Shown here piece after piece: positions 1 through 13,000 of a DNA stretch of 64,000 bases (position 1 is the first letter of the stretch; the number at the start of each line of letters is the position of its first letter). The notes beneath the pieces were generated by a model, which saw only the letters and a program-made list of their open reading frames with translations, was not told the origin of the DNA and did no database searches. This DNA comes from Prosopocoilus inquinatus (Eukaryota; Arthropoda; Insecta; Coleoptera; Lucanidae). The stretch covers positions 186,001 through 250,000 of the forward strand of contig CM069876.1 of the NCBI GenBank assembly GCA_036172665.1, given 5' to 3'. A program made the translations under genes and the position numbers.

Positions 1-920
1 CTTCACACTATCAAAATAATCGGAAATTTCATTAAAAGACTTGTCCAGCTTTCTATTTCCGCAATTGTACTTGTACCTAGTGCAACGGCTAGGTGCCTAA
101 GAACTAAGCGGTCGATAGTATAGGAAACTCGTAGGAGTAATGTATTATAGCATTAATTTATGATAATTTTTCTTCATAGACAAACTTTGCTTATTGTTTT
201 TCTATTTTTTGCCAACTTCTTCGCTTCTTCCGATATTTTCCATCGTTTCCAAAATTGTTACCATGTCGCCATCCCATCTCTTTATAGGCAGGGTTGGAAA
301 GTTTAAAACAAACTGTTTAAAACATAGTGTTTAAAACATGTTTAAAACACCGAATTAAAAACATACCATCTGTTTTAAACAAAACGTTTTAAACATGTTT
401 TTTTTTGCTAATGTTTTAAATTCATTTTTTCTAATTTTAAGCTAAAAAAGAACACTTCCGATAAAAATGATTTATTTTAATGTGTTAAACATGTTTTTTC
501 TAATGTTTTAAATACATTTTTTTTTAGTTTTAAGCTAAAAAAGAACACTTTTGATAAAGTGTTTTATTTTTGAAACGTAATACTGTGTAACCAGAAGCTA
601 CTTGTTTAGGGCCGGTATTTCACTCACAGATTAACTTTAAACTTCAGTTTATTCTCATATCAATTGTTTTAATAACTGTAGACAATGCGTAGCTGAGCTG
701 ATGACGTGATGACTACACTGTAGCTCTGATTCGAACTAAATTTGAATTGAATTAGATTGTTTATAATCAGTTCATTAATTATTACTGATCACTAGAATAA
801 TACTTATATTGTAAAATTTTAAAATATCTTTTCAATATTTAACCTTTTATTATTACATTAAGTTTTGAAACATACTGGATCCTCCGCTTCCCTGTTCATA
901 CTATGGGCTACGAGATGAAT

Positions 921-1003
921 TGTTATGTAGCAAACTAGCTTGAATTTGTCAATGGTAATGCAATGTTAGGTAAAAAAGCGATCGTAGGATGTCGCTGTTT
1001 AAA
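921..1003 (+). repeat. Repeat family A fragment
   Basis: The segment matches the end of the dispersed family best seen at 20448-20960: ATGTAGCAAAC, then GCAATGTTAGG, then GCGATCGTAGGATGTCGCTG. It is nested in the hAT-like element. Confidence 0.65.
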
Positions 1004-1680
1004 CTATTTATAACGTTATCGTTTCATTTCAAGTTCTACCGTGTGTCCTAAGGCCACATATTCGCCCTTCTAGAATTTTAAGGTTTGTTTAAAATTTGAA
1101 AACGATAAATTAAACAAAAATTTAATTTGAATTTTCAGACAAATACGCACTGGGCTTTCGGTTTCGCCGGAAGTAATATCAACATTGTTATTTTAAATGG
1201 AACACCCTACATATTTTTACATATTTTGAATTTTTGTTTTCCAGTCTTGAAAGCCACGATTCATGTATTTTAGTTCTAATGCAATCAAGTAATTTGAAAA
1301 AATTACTTCTTTGGATTGTATTTGATTTTAGTTTTTATTGGGAATGTTTTTCTCAGTATGTTGATACCAAATACTTCATACTTTCTTTGAAAATCATTTA
1401 AAACACCGCGATTGTAGATCCTAAATAAAACAAACTCTGCCTTACATTATTTAGAGGTCTATTCTGTAACAAAACCGTTAAATTTAAAAGGGTGTTAAAT
1501 TTTATTGCTACGGTAACAACCAATCAAGGAATCCGCCCCTTAAATTATCAAAGTACATACTTTATTTTTAAAAGGGTACATAACCTAACATTATAAACTT
1601 TTCATCTTTCTTTTAATTAGAGATCGAATTTGAATAAATTCTTCTTTTTGCACAAATATCAAATAATAATAATAATATGT

Positions 1681-1755
1681 ACAGATAAAACAGCGACATC
1701 CTACGACCGCTGCTCGAGGTTTTCACTGCAATCAAAAACGATTTGCAACAAATTT
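1681..1755 (-). repeat. Repeat family A fragment
   Basis: It starts CAGATAAAACAGCGACATCC and continues into CTGCTCGAGG, TTTTCACTGCAATC and AAAACGATTTGCAAC. The family-A order is rearranged: the middle of the unit is missing. Confidence 0.6.
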
Positions 1756-2864
1756 TTTAATAATATATACCTTTTTATGAAAGCTGTAAGGGCAGTTTAA
1801 ACATTTAAAAGGTGTTTTAAACAGCTGTTTTTTTTGATTAAAACACGTTTAATTTAGGGTCAATTTTGTCAACATGTTTTAAACAAAAAAAAAACTGTTT
1901 AAAACAAAAAAAAAACAAAAGTTTTGTTCTTTAAAAAAACAGTTTTTTTTCCAACCCTGTTTATAGGTCTTTCTCTCATTCTTTGGGCGCCCACTTGCTT
2001 CCCATATGGATTTTGTTCGTCTACTATCTTCTTATTACTATTATTATTATTTCCAGCTCTTTACGTCTCCTTTTATTGTTTTATTCTCTCTAATGCCACA
2101 CTTCAGTTAGATTATTCTCAAGCATACATGAATTAAAAACTTATGATTAACTTACCTATTTCGTACCTAAATTTTAATATTTAATGCGAATGGATTAGCT
2201 GCACTCGTATAATCTGGATACGACAAAGGTGATTGATAGTGCAGCGATAAAAATTATCGTAGGAACTAATTGGCGTAAGACCGCTATAAAATTACTAATC
2301 GCTTTTACATGTAAAAATATTTTACTTCGTGATTTTCTGGAGGGAATTTTTTAATTTTGTTTTTAAGTACCTTTTTTTTTGTTTAAAATTTTGCGAACTT
2401 GCAGTCGGTCAGAAAAGTATGCATAAATTTCCAAATTAATTCTGCATAGGACCTTTTAAAAATTATTTGTCCTTGATTGATCAGGTATTTATGCATACTT
2501 TGATTAATTTTTGTGCACTAATTAAATTAATAAAGCCGAAAGTTTTCAGAAACCAATTCAGGGCAATTTAATAAATTCAGTAAATTTTAAATAATTTTAC
2601 TCTATTAAATTATTCTTTGTTCTTGTTATTTAGAAATTTTTATCATTTATTTTTATTTAATTAGTAAATTAATTAAATAATGTTTCCCGTACTTCATGCA
2701 GTATATGACAACATTGATATATTCAAAATAATTTATCCAACATCTCATATACAGGCTCTTAATAAGAACCTGTACACACTTTGGTAGGTGGTAGGTGAGA
2801 CAGCAGAGATCAAAACAAGAAAAAGATTCTAATAAAGCCATGTCCAATACTCAATACAGGATGT

Positions 2865-3380
2865 CCACGCCACGTATTCATTCTTCTAAAATTCTTATTT
2901 TTTCCAGAAAATTCGGGAACGGAACGATAAATTAAATAGAAAGCTGAATTTTCCAACAAAGCACTGGCCACCGGTTTCGCCGCAAGTGATATCAATTTTC
3001 TGATTTTAAATGGAATGGCCTGTATATTTTTACTTATTTAGAATATACAGATCATTGTGAGTTCAAATAGTTATATATCACTTGGTATTTTTGGTTTCAA
3101 TGACCGCGAAAAGGTTCTTTTTTTGTATTTTAATTTGTAAAGCTATAAATCCTGTATTATCGTTCTAATGCGATCAAGTAATTCGAGAAAGCTACTCTGT
3201 TGATTGCAATTTGTATTTTCACTTTTAACTTTTTTACAGCACGTGAAATTTCCATTAGGTCGTAAATTGTCTTTAAAATGAAACTTCTTACGACCCAATG
3301 AGAAAATTGCATATGCTGTAAAAAGTTAAAAACCAAAATGCAATCAAAAGAGTGGGTTTCTCGAATTACAACTTGTCCCA
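2865..3380. repeat. Dispersed repeat with foldback tail; partial copy at 1050-1350
   Basis: The block with CACTGG, CGGTTTCGCCG and TTTTAAATGGAA is collinear with 1050-1350. Its last 205 bp (about 3172-3377) form an inverted repeat: the arm starting CAAGTAATTCGAGAAAGC recurs inverted near 3370, meeting in the middle near 3265. Short TTTTAAATGGAA/CCGGAAGT blocks also occur near 36840 and 39490. It is probably a non-autonomous DNA element. Confidence 0.5.
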
Positions 3381-3846
3381 TAAATCAGGGCTTCTCGATG
3401 AGTGGGTCGCGACCCCATATGGGATCGCGTAACTAATAATTTTGGGGTTGCGGGAATTCTAGCAACACTAAAAAAAGAAACATTTCTGGACACGCAATGA
3501 CTGAAAATGAATTCATACAAAATTTAAGCCTTAACAATAGTAGGTAGTATTTAATGTACTTAAATAGTAATAATTCTCTCGGTGTCATTAAAAAAATTAG
3601 TGCACAAGTAATCAGCATTTAGTACTTTTGCTGGACCTCTCCGAAATCGTAATAATAATCTTAATCTGATCTTAATAATGCTAAATCTCTTCAAAATCGA
3701 AAAAAATCTTTGAACCTCAATAAAATTAATTCTAATTTGTGACTTAAGCAATTTTAAAAAAATCAACATCCACGGTATATTATACCTACTTATTACTCTT
3801 CTTTTATGCTATTGCATCCAATAGTTTCCGAATTCTTATCTTCCGG

Positions 3847-4016
3847 CTATAAATCTGGTACTTCTTTTAGGGGTAAAGGTCGCGAACTTTTTTGTACGAG
3901 TTGTTTTCCTCTTCTTTTTGGAGAAACTGGAGGGCTTGATAGAGGCGTTGTGGGCGCAGTCAAGTTACCGCTGGATAAGTCGCTTCTGGACGTTGTTCTT
4001 GAAGGTGGCGCTGAAC
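3847..4016 (-). CDS. DUSP15/22-like exon 6 (C-terminal tail, stop)
   Basis: The acceptor AACATTGTAG is followed by GTTCAGCG. The phase-1 base from exon 5 completes Gly241. The exon codes for residues 241-296, an intrinsically disordered tail with SRTTSRSD, repeated Ser-Pro sites (SSPPVSP) and a basic KRRGK patch, ending EVPDL and TAG at 3847-3849. The phase fit and the shared Ser/Arg-rich composition support joining it to exon 5, although it is 3.1 kb away. No strong AATAAA was fixed on the minus strand below it; an ATTAAA lies near 3551. Confidence 0.8.
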
Positions 4017-7000
4017 CTACAATGTTAAGTAGAAAATTCTTTAAGAAAAATTCAGTGTCGAACATTTCAAACACGTTCTTGATTTTGGCTTACAGATTAT
4101 AAGGTGCGTTCATCGAATGCTGGAGTTTCTTTAACATTCATGTAATAATAGTAATAATGTTTATTGTCACTGATCTAAGCAGATATGTTATGTACCATAT
4201 AGATTGATACAATAAAATCACAAAAAAAATTACAAATAACGCACTTACAGAGTATAACCGAGTCAACGATACCATATAAGATTCTGGTTAAACATCACAC
4301 AAATTAAAAAAAGAATTAAAAAAATCACAGTTAAAAATAAATCATAGGGGTGACTAGAAACAAAATGCCTGAAAGAGAATGGGTGGTATGCATAAAATGA
4401 AGTAGAGGCTAATGCTTCACAAACTAGTATTTTCTTCGAAGTATTTTCGATTACATATAAGTATCTATATAGTTTTTAAGTATACTGTACTACGAAAGCA
4501 AGGTTTGTACGTAGTAAATACTACGCTGCTGTAGTACGTGGGCTGTTGGAAAATTTTCTGGAATCTAATAGGTCTAGAATTGTTAGCGTTTATCAACTGT
4601 CATATTTGAAAAATTTTACGTTTTTCGCCTATAATTCTATTAACAGTTCCTGTCCAAGCGAACTAGTTTTGTTTGTACAGCATTTGAGAAAAAGTAATTA
4701 TGTGTAAACATGGAAATGTCGCGTGAAAATTTTCGTGCCATGATTTTTTACGATTTCAAATGTGGTCTAACGCCGAAACAATGCCTCGATCGGTTTCATT
4801 TGGCTTTTGGAGATGAAGCACCATCTAAGAGCAGTGTTTATAATTGGTTTGCCGAATTCCAGCGTGGACGTACCTCTCTCAGTGACGAATTTCGTGAAGG
4901 TCGTTTATCAACATCTGTTGTTGCCACTAATGTAGATGCTGTGCGTGAAATGCTTGAGCGAGATCGACATTTGACATACCGTGAGATTCAAGCATCCTTA
5001 CTCATTGACATGAAAGCAATACACCAGATTTTGCATGATCATTTGAACGTACGAAAGCTTTGCAGTCGTTGGATCCCACACAATTTAACGGAAGCGCAAA
5101 AGCAGGGTCGTGTCAAATGGTGCGAAGAAATGCTTAAGAAATTCAATGGAGGTCGTTCAAATTTAGTTTATAACATCGTTACTGGTGACGAAACGTGGAT
5201 CTATTCGTACGAGCCAGAAAGTAAAAAACAATCTACCGTTTGGGTATTTCAAAATGAACCAAAACCAACAAAAGTTGTCCTTTCACGCAGTGCTGCGAAG
5301 CAAATGATTGCTTGTTTCTTTGGTTTAACTGGACATGTAGCAAATGCAATGTACAGAGAAAAATTAGTGGTTGAATTTAAAAGAATCTGGTGATATTTGC
5401 TGTTGCTGATGACTTATAACTTTTTCCACAGTCATTTGGACCTCATTTAGAATTCTGTCTACTTCTTTCATGGCCTCCTCCAACGCGCACACTTTTAGAT
5501 TTTTATGTTAGCACGACAGTTCTTCAAATCCGCTTGGTTTTTTTAAATTTGGGCGATCCTTTATACGATAATTAAACGCCATCACTATTGCATTTTTAGT
5601 TCCGCTATTTATAACTTTTGGCATTTTGACGAGATTATAATAAAAATTATATTTGTTTTAAGTTAATTTTTACTTTAATTATGCCACCGTAGTCCACATT
5701 ATTTACGTATCGGCAACTCAGTCCGTCACTCTTATGTTGTATCATTTTATGTTATACATAACGTGCCGTTATCGCTGATTTGACGTTATGAAATAGTAAT
5801 TTAAGCATGAAATCATCAATAACGTCACGTTATGTACAATATGAAATGATACCACCACCTTCGTTGTGCTGAAAATTGCAGCAAGTTTTCGTGGCAATGA
5901 AAAAACTTTGAAGCATTATTACTCATTTTAGCACTACTTGCACATACAGTGCTTTTATTTTGTTTTGCAATATAACCCTATTTGCATTTTAAGATAATCA
6001 TGAATCATGTCAAAGCATTGTAAATCTAGGTAACAAACGTAACACTCGTGGTTGTTTACTCCGCGCTTATTCTCGATGTGTAATGTTGACTGTTTCATGT
6101 AGCACATATTACCGTGAAGTCTGTGAGAAATAGAATTCTTTTTTAATTAAAATGACTTAATAAGTCCGTTAATAGAGAGTTTCTGGCTGGTCAAGCTTAT
6201 TAGCTCATGGGAATCGTCCAGAAATATTTTATTAAGAAATCTCATCGTAAAATGTGATGGAGCACAATCTTGGTAAATACCAAGCATCGCGTTGATACCA
6301 GGGGTTTTCAAATTTGCTGTATTTGAGGAACTACTGAGTTATTGAGAAGATTTAAATAATAAAGAATTGACCAACCAGTGTGTTATTTATTATTCTTACC
6401 AGACGTTTATTTTTCCTCTTGAACTGCATGTGAGTGCAATTTAGTAAAAGTACGTTTTCTTGTGCTCACTATCTGTTAAAAAAAAGATTAAACATGAAGT
6501 AATCTTAAAATTTGTAACGAAAGTTTTATTTCAAAGTGTGCTAACCAGACATTTAAATTATTTGAATTAGCGTTATTAGTCGCCTATGGTTACCATGCTT
6601 GGACATGATTATTTTAAAAAGCAACAAAAGGATATGTTGCATAATAAAATAATGTCACTGTATCACGTTTGTTCTTAGCACGGCAGTATATCTATGACGG
6701 ACATTAGTAATTTATTTAAATTTTGTTAACGTTAATAGTACAGAGTTTCTATAAAAGATTTTTGGAAAATAATAAAAATGAATTTTTGCCGCTTATAATA
6801 ATAGTGTCAGCCATTACGATAACATAATTACATACCACGAACATGAACTAATTAATTCCTCACGTGTATAAATCGCATTTGCTACAGGAAAGTTACAACT
6901 ACGGTAAATTTTCAACATTCAGAGCGAAATAAGCAATAACAAAACATGCAATAGACCCAGGAACATTTTTGTCAAACTGACAAACAGCTGTCAGAAATGC

Positions 7001-10000
7001 ATGCAGTAGTTTCACAATCGGAAAAAGGCAAAATATTCCAACACCTCCTATGTCCATAGAATCAATTATAAAAACATGTATTTTCTTACCAGTATAACTG
7101 CTTAGCCCAGCAGGACCGGATCTGGGTCGTGTGAGTGTCGTGCTTGTACTCCTTGTCATTTCCGTTTGGGTTCTGCTACCTCTTCGTCGAGAACGTCTAC
7201 TATCTGTCGTCCTGCAGACTCCTGTAGGACACTGTTGACCCATAGAACAGCGTCCTTCGCAGATGGAACGCGATAATAGTAACTGTTCGTAATTATTGAG
7301 CATTCGCGCACATTGTTCTTCATCCGTTCCTATCAGTGCCAGGCTAGGAAATCTTTCTTTTAATCGCCTTCTTTCCTACATTAAAAAAAATATTACATTA
7401 AGCATTCAAACGAAAACTACCACGAGAAAAATTTAGGGCCATTATAAACTAGCAACAGGCAATATCTTACTTCTAAAAGTTTGACGTCTTCAAATTCCTG
7501 TAGTTGCTTTTGAAAGCCCAAATTGGGATTGGCCACAGCTCTTCCTGCCCTGACGACTTTCAGTGCATCTTTCCAAGTTAAATTTGTAGCCGACATGATG
7601 TAAGCTACTGTCACAGTTACGCTCCTAGACATTCCAGCTAAACTAAAATATATAAAAGAACAAAACTCAATTTTGAAAAATTCCTCATAGGTTTACGCAA
7701 TGTTAATAGGTTAAATAAAAAGTGAATAAAAAGAACAAAATGGATGAAGAAAATTAAATTAAAATTAAATTTCTGGAAATTTTTCTCGTTTGGGACTTCG
7801 AAAAAGTATAAAGAAAAATGGCTGCGAAATTTAAAGTTCTAAATATGATATTAAGTGTATTTTAATATTCAATATTACAATATTTTTCTTTTCCGTTTGC
7901 GCTAAAATTTACAAAAGAGCAAAAAATTGCAAATATTTAGTTTTACGTGGTAGTTTGCTATGTCTGAAAAACGATTCAACACAGTGTATATAGGATGATC
8001 TTCAATCACATTGGTAAAGGTGGTCATCCAATCTGTGGGAGCAAGCAGGTGTTGTGTCTTTCAGGGGTTATTTTCCGGCCGTATACGACCTTGTCTGTTT
8101 GTGCCGAGTGATGACTGGGTAGCGCCCATATTAATTTCCCATACCGCTTCCACTAAATGGGCATATTTACATAGCGCATACATTTTTTCTTTTCATCGTT
8201 TGACAAACGACTTCGCTTCGGGAGAATAATTTACAAATTTTGTGCAGTAGGTAACGTCCTGGTGGCAAGTCTACAACTTGCGAGCCTACTACCCTTAACG
8301 CATTAGAAAGTCATGTAAGTGGTTTTATTTTACTCTGCAACATATCATTATGTTGCATTTTAGAATAATCATGTTAAAGCATTGTAAATATAGGCAACCA
8401 ACATAACACTCCGCATTTATTCTCGATCTGCTTCACGTGACACATGTTACCGTGAAGTAATTTTTAAAAATTAAAATAATTTAATAAGTTTGTTCGTAGA
8501 GAGTTTCTGACTGGTCAAACTTATTGGCTCGTGGGTATCGTCCTAGCAATATTTTATTAAGAAAATTTCTCGTAAAATATGATGGAGTACTTATAAATGT
8601 AAGTATATAAATCGTTTTTACTGTACATAGACTGCCCGAGGATTTCACTGCAATCAAAAACGATTTGCAACAAAACTTTCATTATGCTTTGACAGCAAGC
8701 ATGGCCGCCTTGTATGGGATGACATATTATGTAGCAAACTGGTTTCAATTTGTGTCCTAATGCAATGTCAGGTCAGATCGTAAGATATTGCTGTTTAAAC
8801 TGAAGAAGATTTAAGTAATGAAAAATTGAACAATCAGTGTGTTATTTATTATTCCTACCAGAACTGCATGTGAGTGCAACTTAGTAAGTGTACGTTTCCT
8901 TGTGATCACTATCTGTTTAAACAAGGATTAATTAAACATGAAATAATCTTAAAATTTGTATCGAAAGTTTTATTTCAAAGTGTGTTAGACATTTAGAAAA
9001 TTTGAATTAGCGGTATTACTTGCCTATGGTTACCATGATTTGACATGATTATTTTAAAAAGCAACATAAGAATATGTTGCATAATAAAATAATGTCTCTG
9101 TGTGATAAATTAGGAAATACAATTGAAAAAAAAAGATAAAAATGACAAAAGGACTATAATATTATTAGTTTCCAAAATCTGCATAATGTAGAACGTAAAT
9201 CAATCAGTTTATTTGTTATCCAAAACCATTAATAGTGATGTATCGTTTCGTACGTCTACCTGAACTTAGTATGAGATTTGAGCGTAAATGAATATTCAGG
9301 GATTTCTCTAGTTCGGATCGTAAACGTAATTGGCTCATATTCCTATGTTTTATAGGAACTATTTCAGAGGATGTTTCAGGACGGTTGGATCCAGGTTACA
9401 AATCAAAATATAAGCGGTTACTTTCAGAAACTTACCAATGGATTAAAACGTTCCCGTCTCGAAGTCTCGCCGCATGAATGAAGTCGTTGCAAAGGGAAAA
9501 ATATTGGGTCAGATTTTGGTCCGGTGAATCTGAAGCCATAACGCAGAGATAGTGCTTATCCTGAAAAGAAAATGAGATGAGTAACTACTTTCTTAGTTTT
9601 TACTTAGTTTCCGTTCAACACGATTTATATATGTGCAGAATTAATTTATGAATGGTAAGTATAATATTTCAGGGTCTAGGACAATTCGTTATCGCCGATT
9701 TGTCGTCGCCAATTCACCGTCGCCGATTCGTCGTAGGTACAATTCACCGCCGGAAAACTCGCCGTCGGTAAATTCGCCGTCAGCGATTAAAGTTTTAAGT
9801 CCAGGTACATATCCAAATCATAATATACCGACAATTATAAGTAACATAATTAATGGAAAATAAAATAATTTGTTATTAATTAAATGTGATACATAGCTAA
9901 AGAAACAGACAGAAGTATTTCTTATTCTTCAGGATGTTCGTAAAATCCCTCCAATTCTTCTTTTTTATATTTTCAGATTCTGCTCAAAATCATATTGATT

Positions 10001-13000
10001 TTCATATCAATCAAAATCACTACACATCAAAAGTCGACTACTTTCAAAATATTGATTCATGAAAGCTCGTCATTTAAAATTATAAATTGAAAAAGGGGTT
10101 CCATTAAAAAAAAAAATAGAATTATGATTATGTGTACGTACAGCACCAATTTGTTCGTAATTTTGTGTCTTACGGTGGTCGCACTGTAATTAGGAATTTA
10201 TTTTAACTTGAAATAGAAAAACAATAGTAAAGTCCATTTTAATTTACTTGAAACGTACTGAAATTATAGTTATTTTCTTCAATTCATAGGTATAACTTGG
10301 ATATTATCTAAAATGGTCAGAAAGTGTTTTAAAGCTTATCAAGCTAAATAAAGCAGTAACATGGGACGGCGAATTGGGCGGACGGTAAATTGGATCGACG
10401 ACTAATTGGTTCTACGACGAATTGGCGACGGTGAATCGGCGACGGCGAGTTGGCGACGGCGAATCGTCCCATCCCCAATATTTAAAGCATTATAAGTAAG
10501 CACTACACAGATAAAATTCTTTTTTGGACGCCAGGGAACACTTTTTCGGTGTTCCCTCGCGTCCAACCGTTTGTGGAGTTAAAAAAACGGAGTTAAGATG
10601 TTTACCCTTTAAAAGTAGGAGTTGAGTTAATGCTTGTTGGAGTAAAAATTAATTTTTAGACACAATTTAGTCGAATTAGTTAGTCTAATAACGCCAAATT
10701 AGTTAAGAATTTTAACTACTTTTCAGGTAAAACTTTAACCATATTTAACACCGATTACGCAGAATTAATTTCAAAAATTTTTCTGTGTGTATATTTCTAT
10801 TCAAGTAGTTAAGGTAAGTGAGGTTTCCAATTAAGGGATGGTAAACGGAGGAAGTTTGAAGTATTCTTTTAATTACAGGTTGAAATGTTTTGTTTTTCAA
10901 TTTGCAATCTTTTACAAAAAAAATTCTTTTGATATTAGTGAAAAAATCACTATTTCATTCTTTCACAACTTATATCGTTGCTTTATTGGAAGTGAAGAAC
11001 AATAAAATAATATTCTTTTGAAAAATAACATGAAAAATGCTCAAATATTGCAGGAGTGTGAAGTTAATTACAATGAAAATTAAAATTTAATCACAATTTC
11101 AAATTTGTACTCGAATGAATAAACAATGAGCGTGTTGACCTGTGAAAACATGTAATATGTAAATAAAAGCCTAGCGAGTTATAAAATAATTATTTTCCTG
11201 GAACGATAAGTATTCTGAAGCGCTCGTTTTGCGTCAGGTTTTTCCGATTTTAGGGCGACTTAGGTCGCCGACTTAAATAGAAATTGCCCTCATTGCTCTT
11301 GCGGAAAATTAGCTGCACCCCGACCACGTACGACGTAATGATTAATCGATGCGATTTTACGCATTTATCATCGTTTGTTGCCGTTTGCAGTACAATTTTA
11401 AATCAGCTCCGTAAGGTTTGACCTAGACATTTAAATTAAATCGGAAAAATTTATTAGATCGAAGTTAGCACAAAAAACCCATTTCGACAAATATGAGAAT
11501 GACAATTTAAAATGTACTACTGACACAAACATTATTTTGATCAAGGGTAGTCGTGGATTTTTAAATTATTTAGGTTCTCTTTTGACTACAATTTGTGTTG
11601 CGAAACTAACCAGCGCGGTGATGGAGAATTTGTCCACTGCATGCACGTCGCTTTAGTTCAACCTACTCGTCCTCCAAACTTTCAGGTGCAATGTCACATT
11701 TGACACTGAGTTATCATTTTCTTAAGAGACTGCTGTCAAAGCATAATGAAAGTTAAAAAAGAACGATTTGCAACAAACTTTTTATAATTTTTGTGTTAAA
11801 TTTAATTTTTAGACTGTTGCTATGATAACAAAAAATCACAAAGCTTTATCATTGGTTCTTACCATAGCAACAGACCTTTAAATTTAACGTACTCGATACA
11901 GAATAGCCTCTATATTTCCACTAAGCATAGAATGTTACGTATCATTTCTGAAACGTTTTCAATACAACAACACAGCAACATTTTCAACAAAATGTTGATA
12001 GAATATTACAAATGGTATGTGGAATGTTATGAAATACCAATGTAATGTTACTACATAACAGAATAATAACATTTATTGAAAATATCGAAATAACTTTACA
12101 GCACTGCATGAAACATTACATAATATTGTAGAAACATGATACTTTTATGATAAGTAAAGTTTTGCTTAAATGTTATAATAACAACCCAAATTCAACGATA
12201 TTTCTCAATTATTTAATGCGCCTGTGCGTAATAATATGGCGTCGCAGGTTTTGCTGCTCACTAGTTTCGACAATTTACTAGACTATTTTCCGATTGCTAC
12301 TAATAGTGCTGATTGTCGTTGCTGTTCTTAATTTGGGGACATGAAACATCATCTATTTAATGAACAGGTAAACAGTTTATGGACTAATTTAATACTTCTA
12401 CTTTACGTATAAAACTGAATCTGACACCTTAAGTATACTATACATATTATACATATATTTGGAAAATATCTTGTATTAACATATGCGCAATATGTGGCAG
12501 ATTGAATTTGTACTACAACGCTCAACTTAAATGGTACTCCTGCATGCGAACCACCCTTAAGAACATTCAGTGTAAGGGCTACGAAACTGTCAAAACTGTC
12601 ATTTATGGTGAGTGTCGTTATCTACCTCCTACCTCTTTCAAATGTTTATTGTTAAAAACGTAAAATGAAAAGGAGTAGGAACGTTAAATCTTAGTTTCCT
12701 AAAGAAAAATAAAATATCTGACAATCGAAAAAATACAGGGTGCTTGAAAATTGCTGGTACAAAAAAAACTGTGGCATCTGGAAGTCATAAGAAATCCAAA
12801 AAAAAAAACATTTTAAAAAATTTCTTTTATTACTTTTATTTTTTATTTTTTTCCATAAAATAACGCCATTTCCGTCACCTCATTATTTATGTAAGCGGCA
12901 TTCATTTCAGTAATAACAATGTAACAAGCTGTGACTATTGTGACAGCTTATCATCTTAACTCAGTGGCGTAATTTTAGCCAAATTTTTAGTAATTTTTAT

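Larger units (their letters stand above)
289..1959. mobile_element. hAT-like non-autonomous element with 8-bp target duplication
   Basis: Both ends read CAGGGTTGGAAA inward. They are flanked by a perfect 8-bp direct repeat TTTATAGG (281-288 and 1960-1967). An 8-bp duplication and CAGGG ends are typical of hAT elements. The terminal 130-160 bp on each side are packed with GTTTAAAAC / TGTTTTAAAC motifs, probably subterminal binding repeats. No transposase is recognisable. The interior holds pieces of other repeats (about 921-1003, 1050-1350, 1681-1755), so it is non-autonomous or gutted. Confidence 0.8.

Noticed and set aside
1924..2136. Hydrophobic 70-codon frame
   Set aside because: It starts inside the hAT-like terminal repeat and crosses the element boundary.
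3806..4102. 98-codon plus-strand frame
   Set aside because: It lies antisense to phosphatase exon 6, whose splice phase and composition fit far better.
6899..7089. Read-through of exon 5 to a stop at 6899
   Set aside because: The strong donor ACTG|GTAAGA and phase-matched exon 6 favour splicing; the extra residues look like translated intron. A minor retained-intron isoform is not excluded.
9648..9863. 71-codon plus-strand frame rich in Ser/Pro
   Set aside because: It is the translation of the degenerate CGCCGTCGCC arm of the 9670-10476 element.
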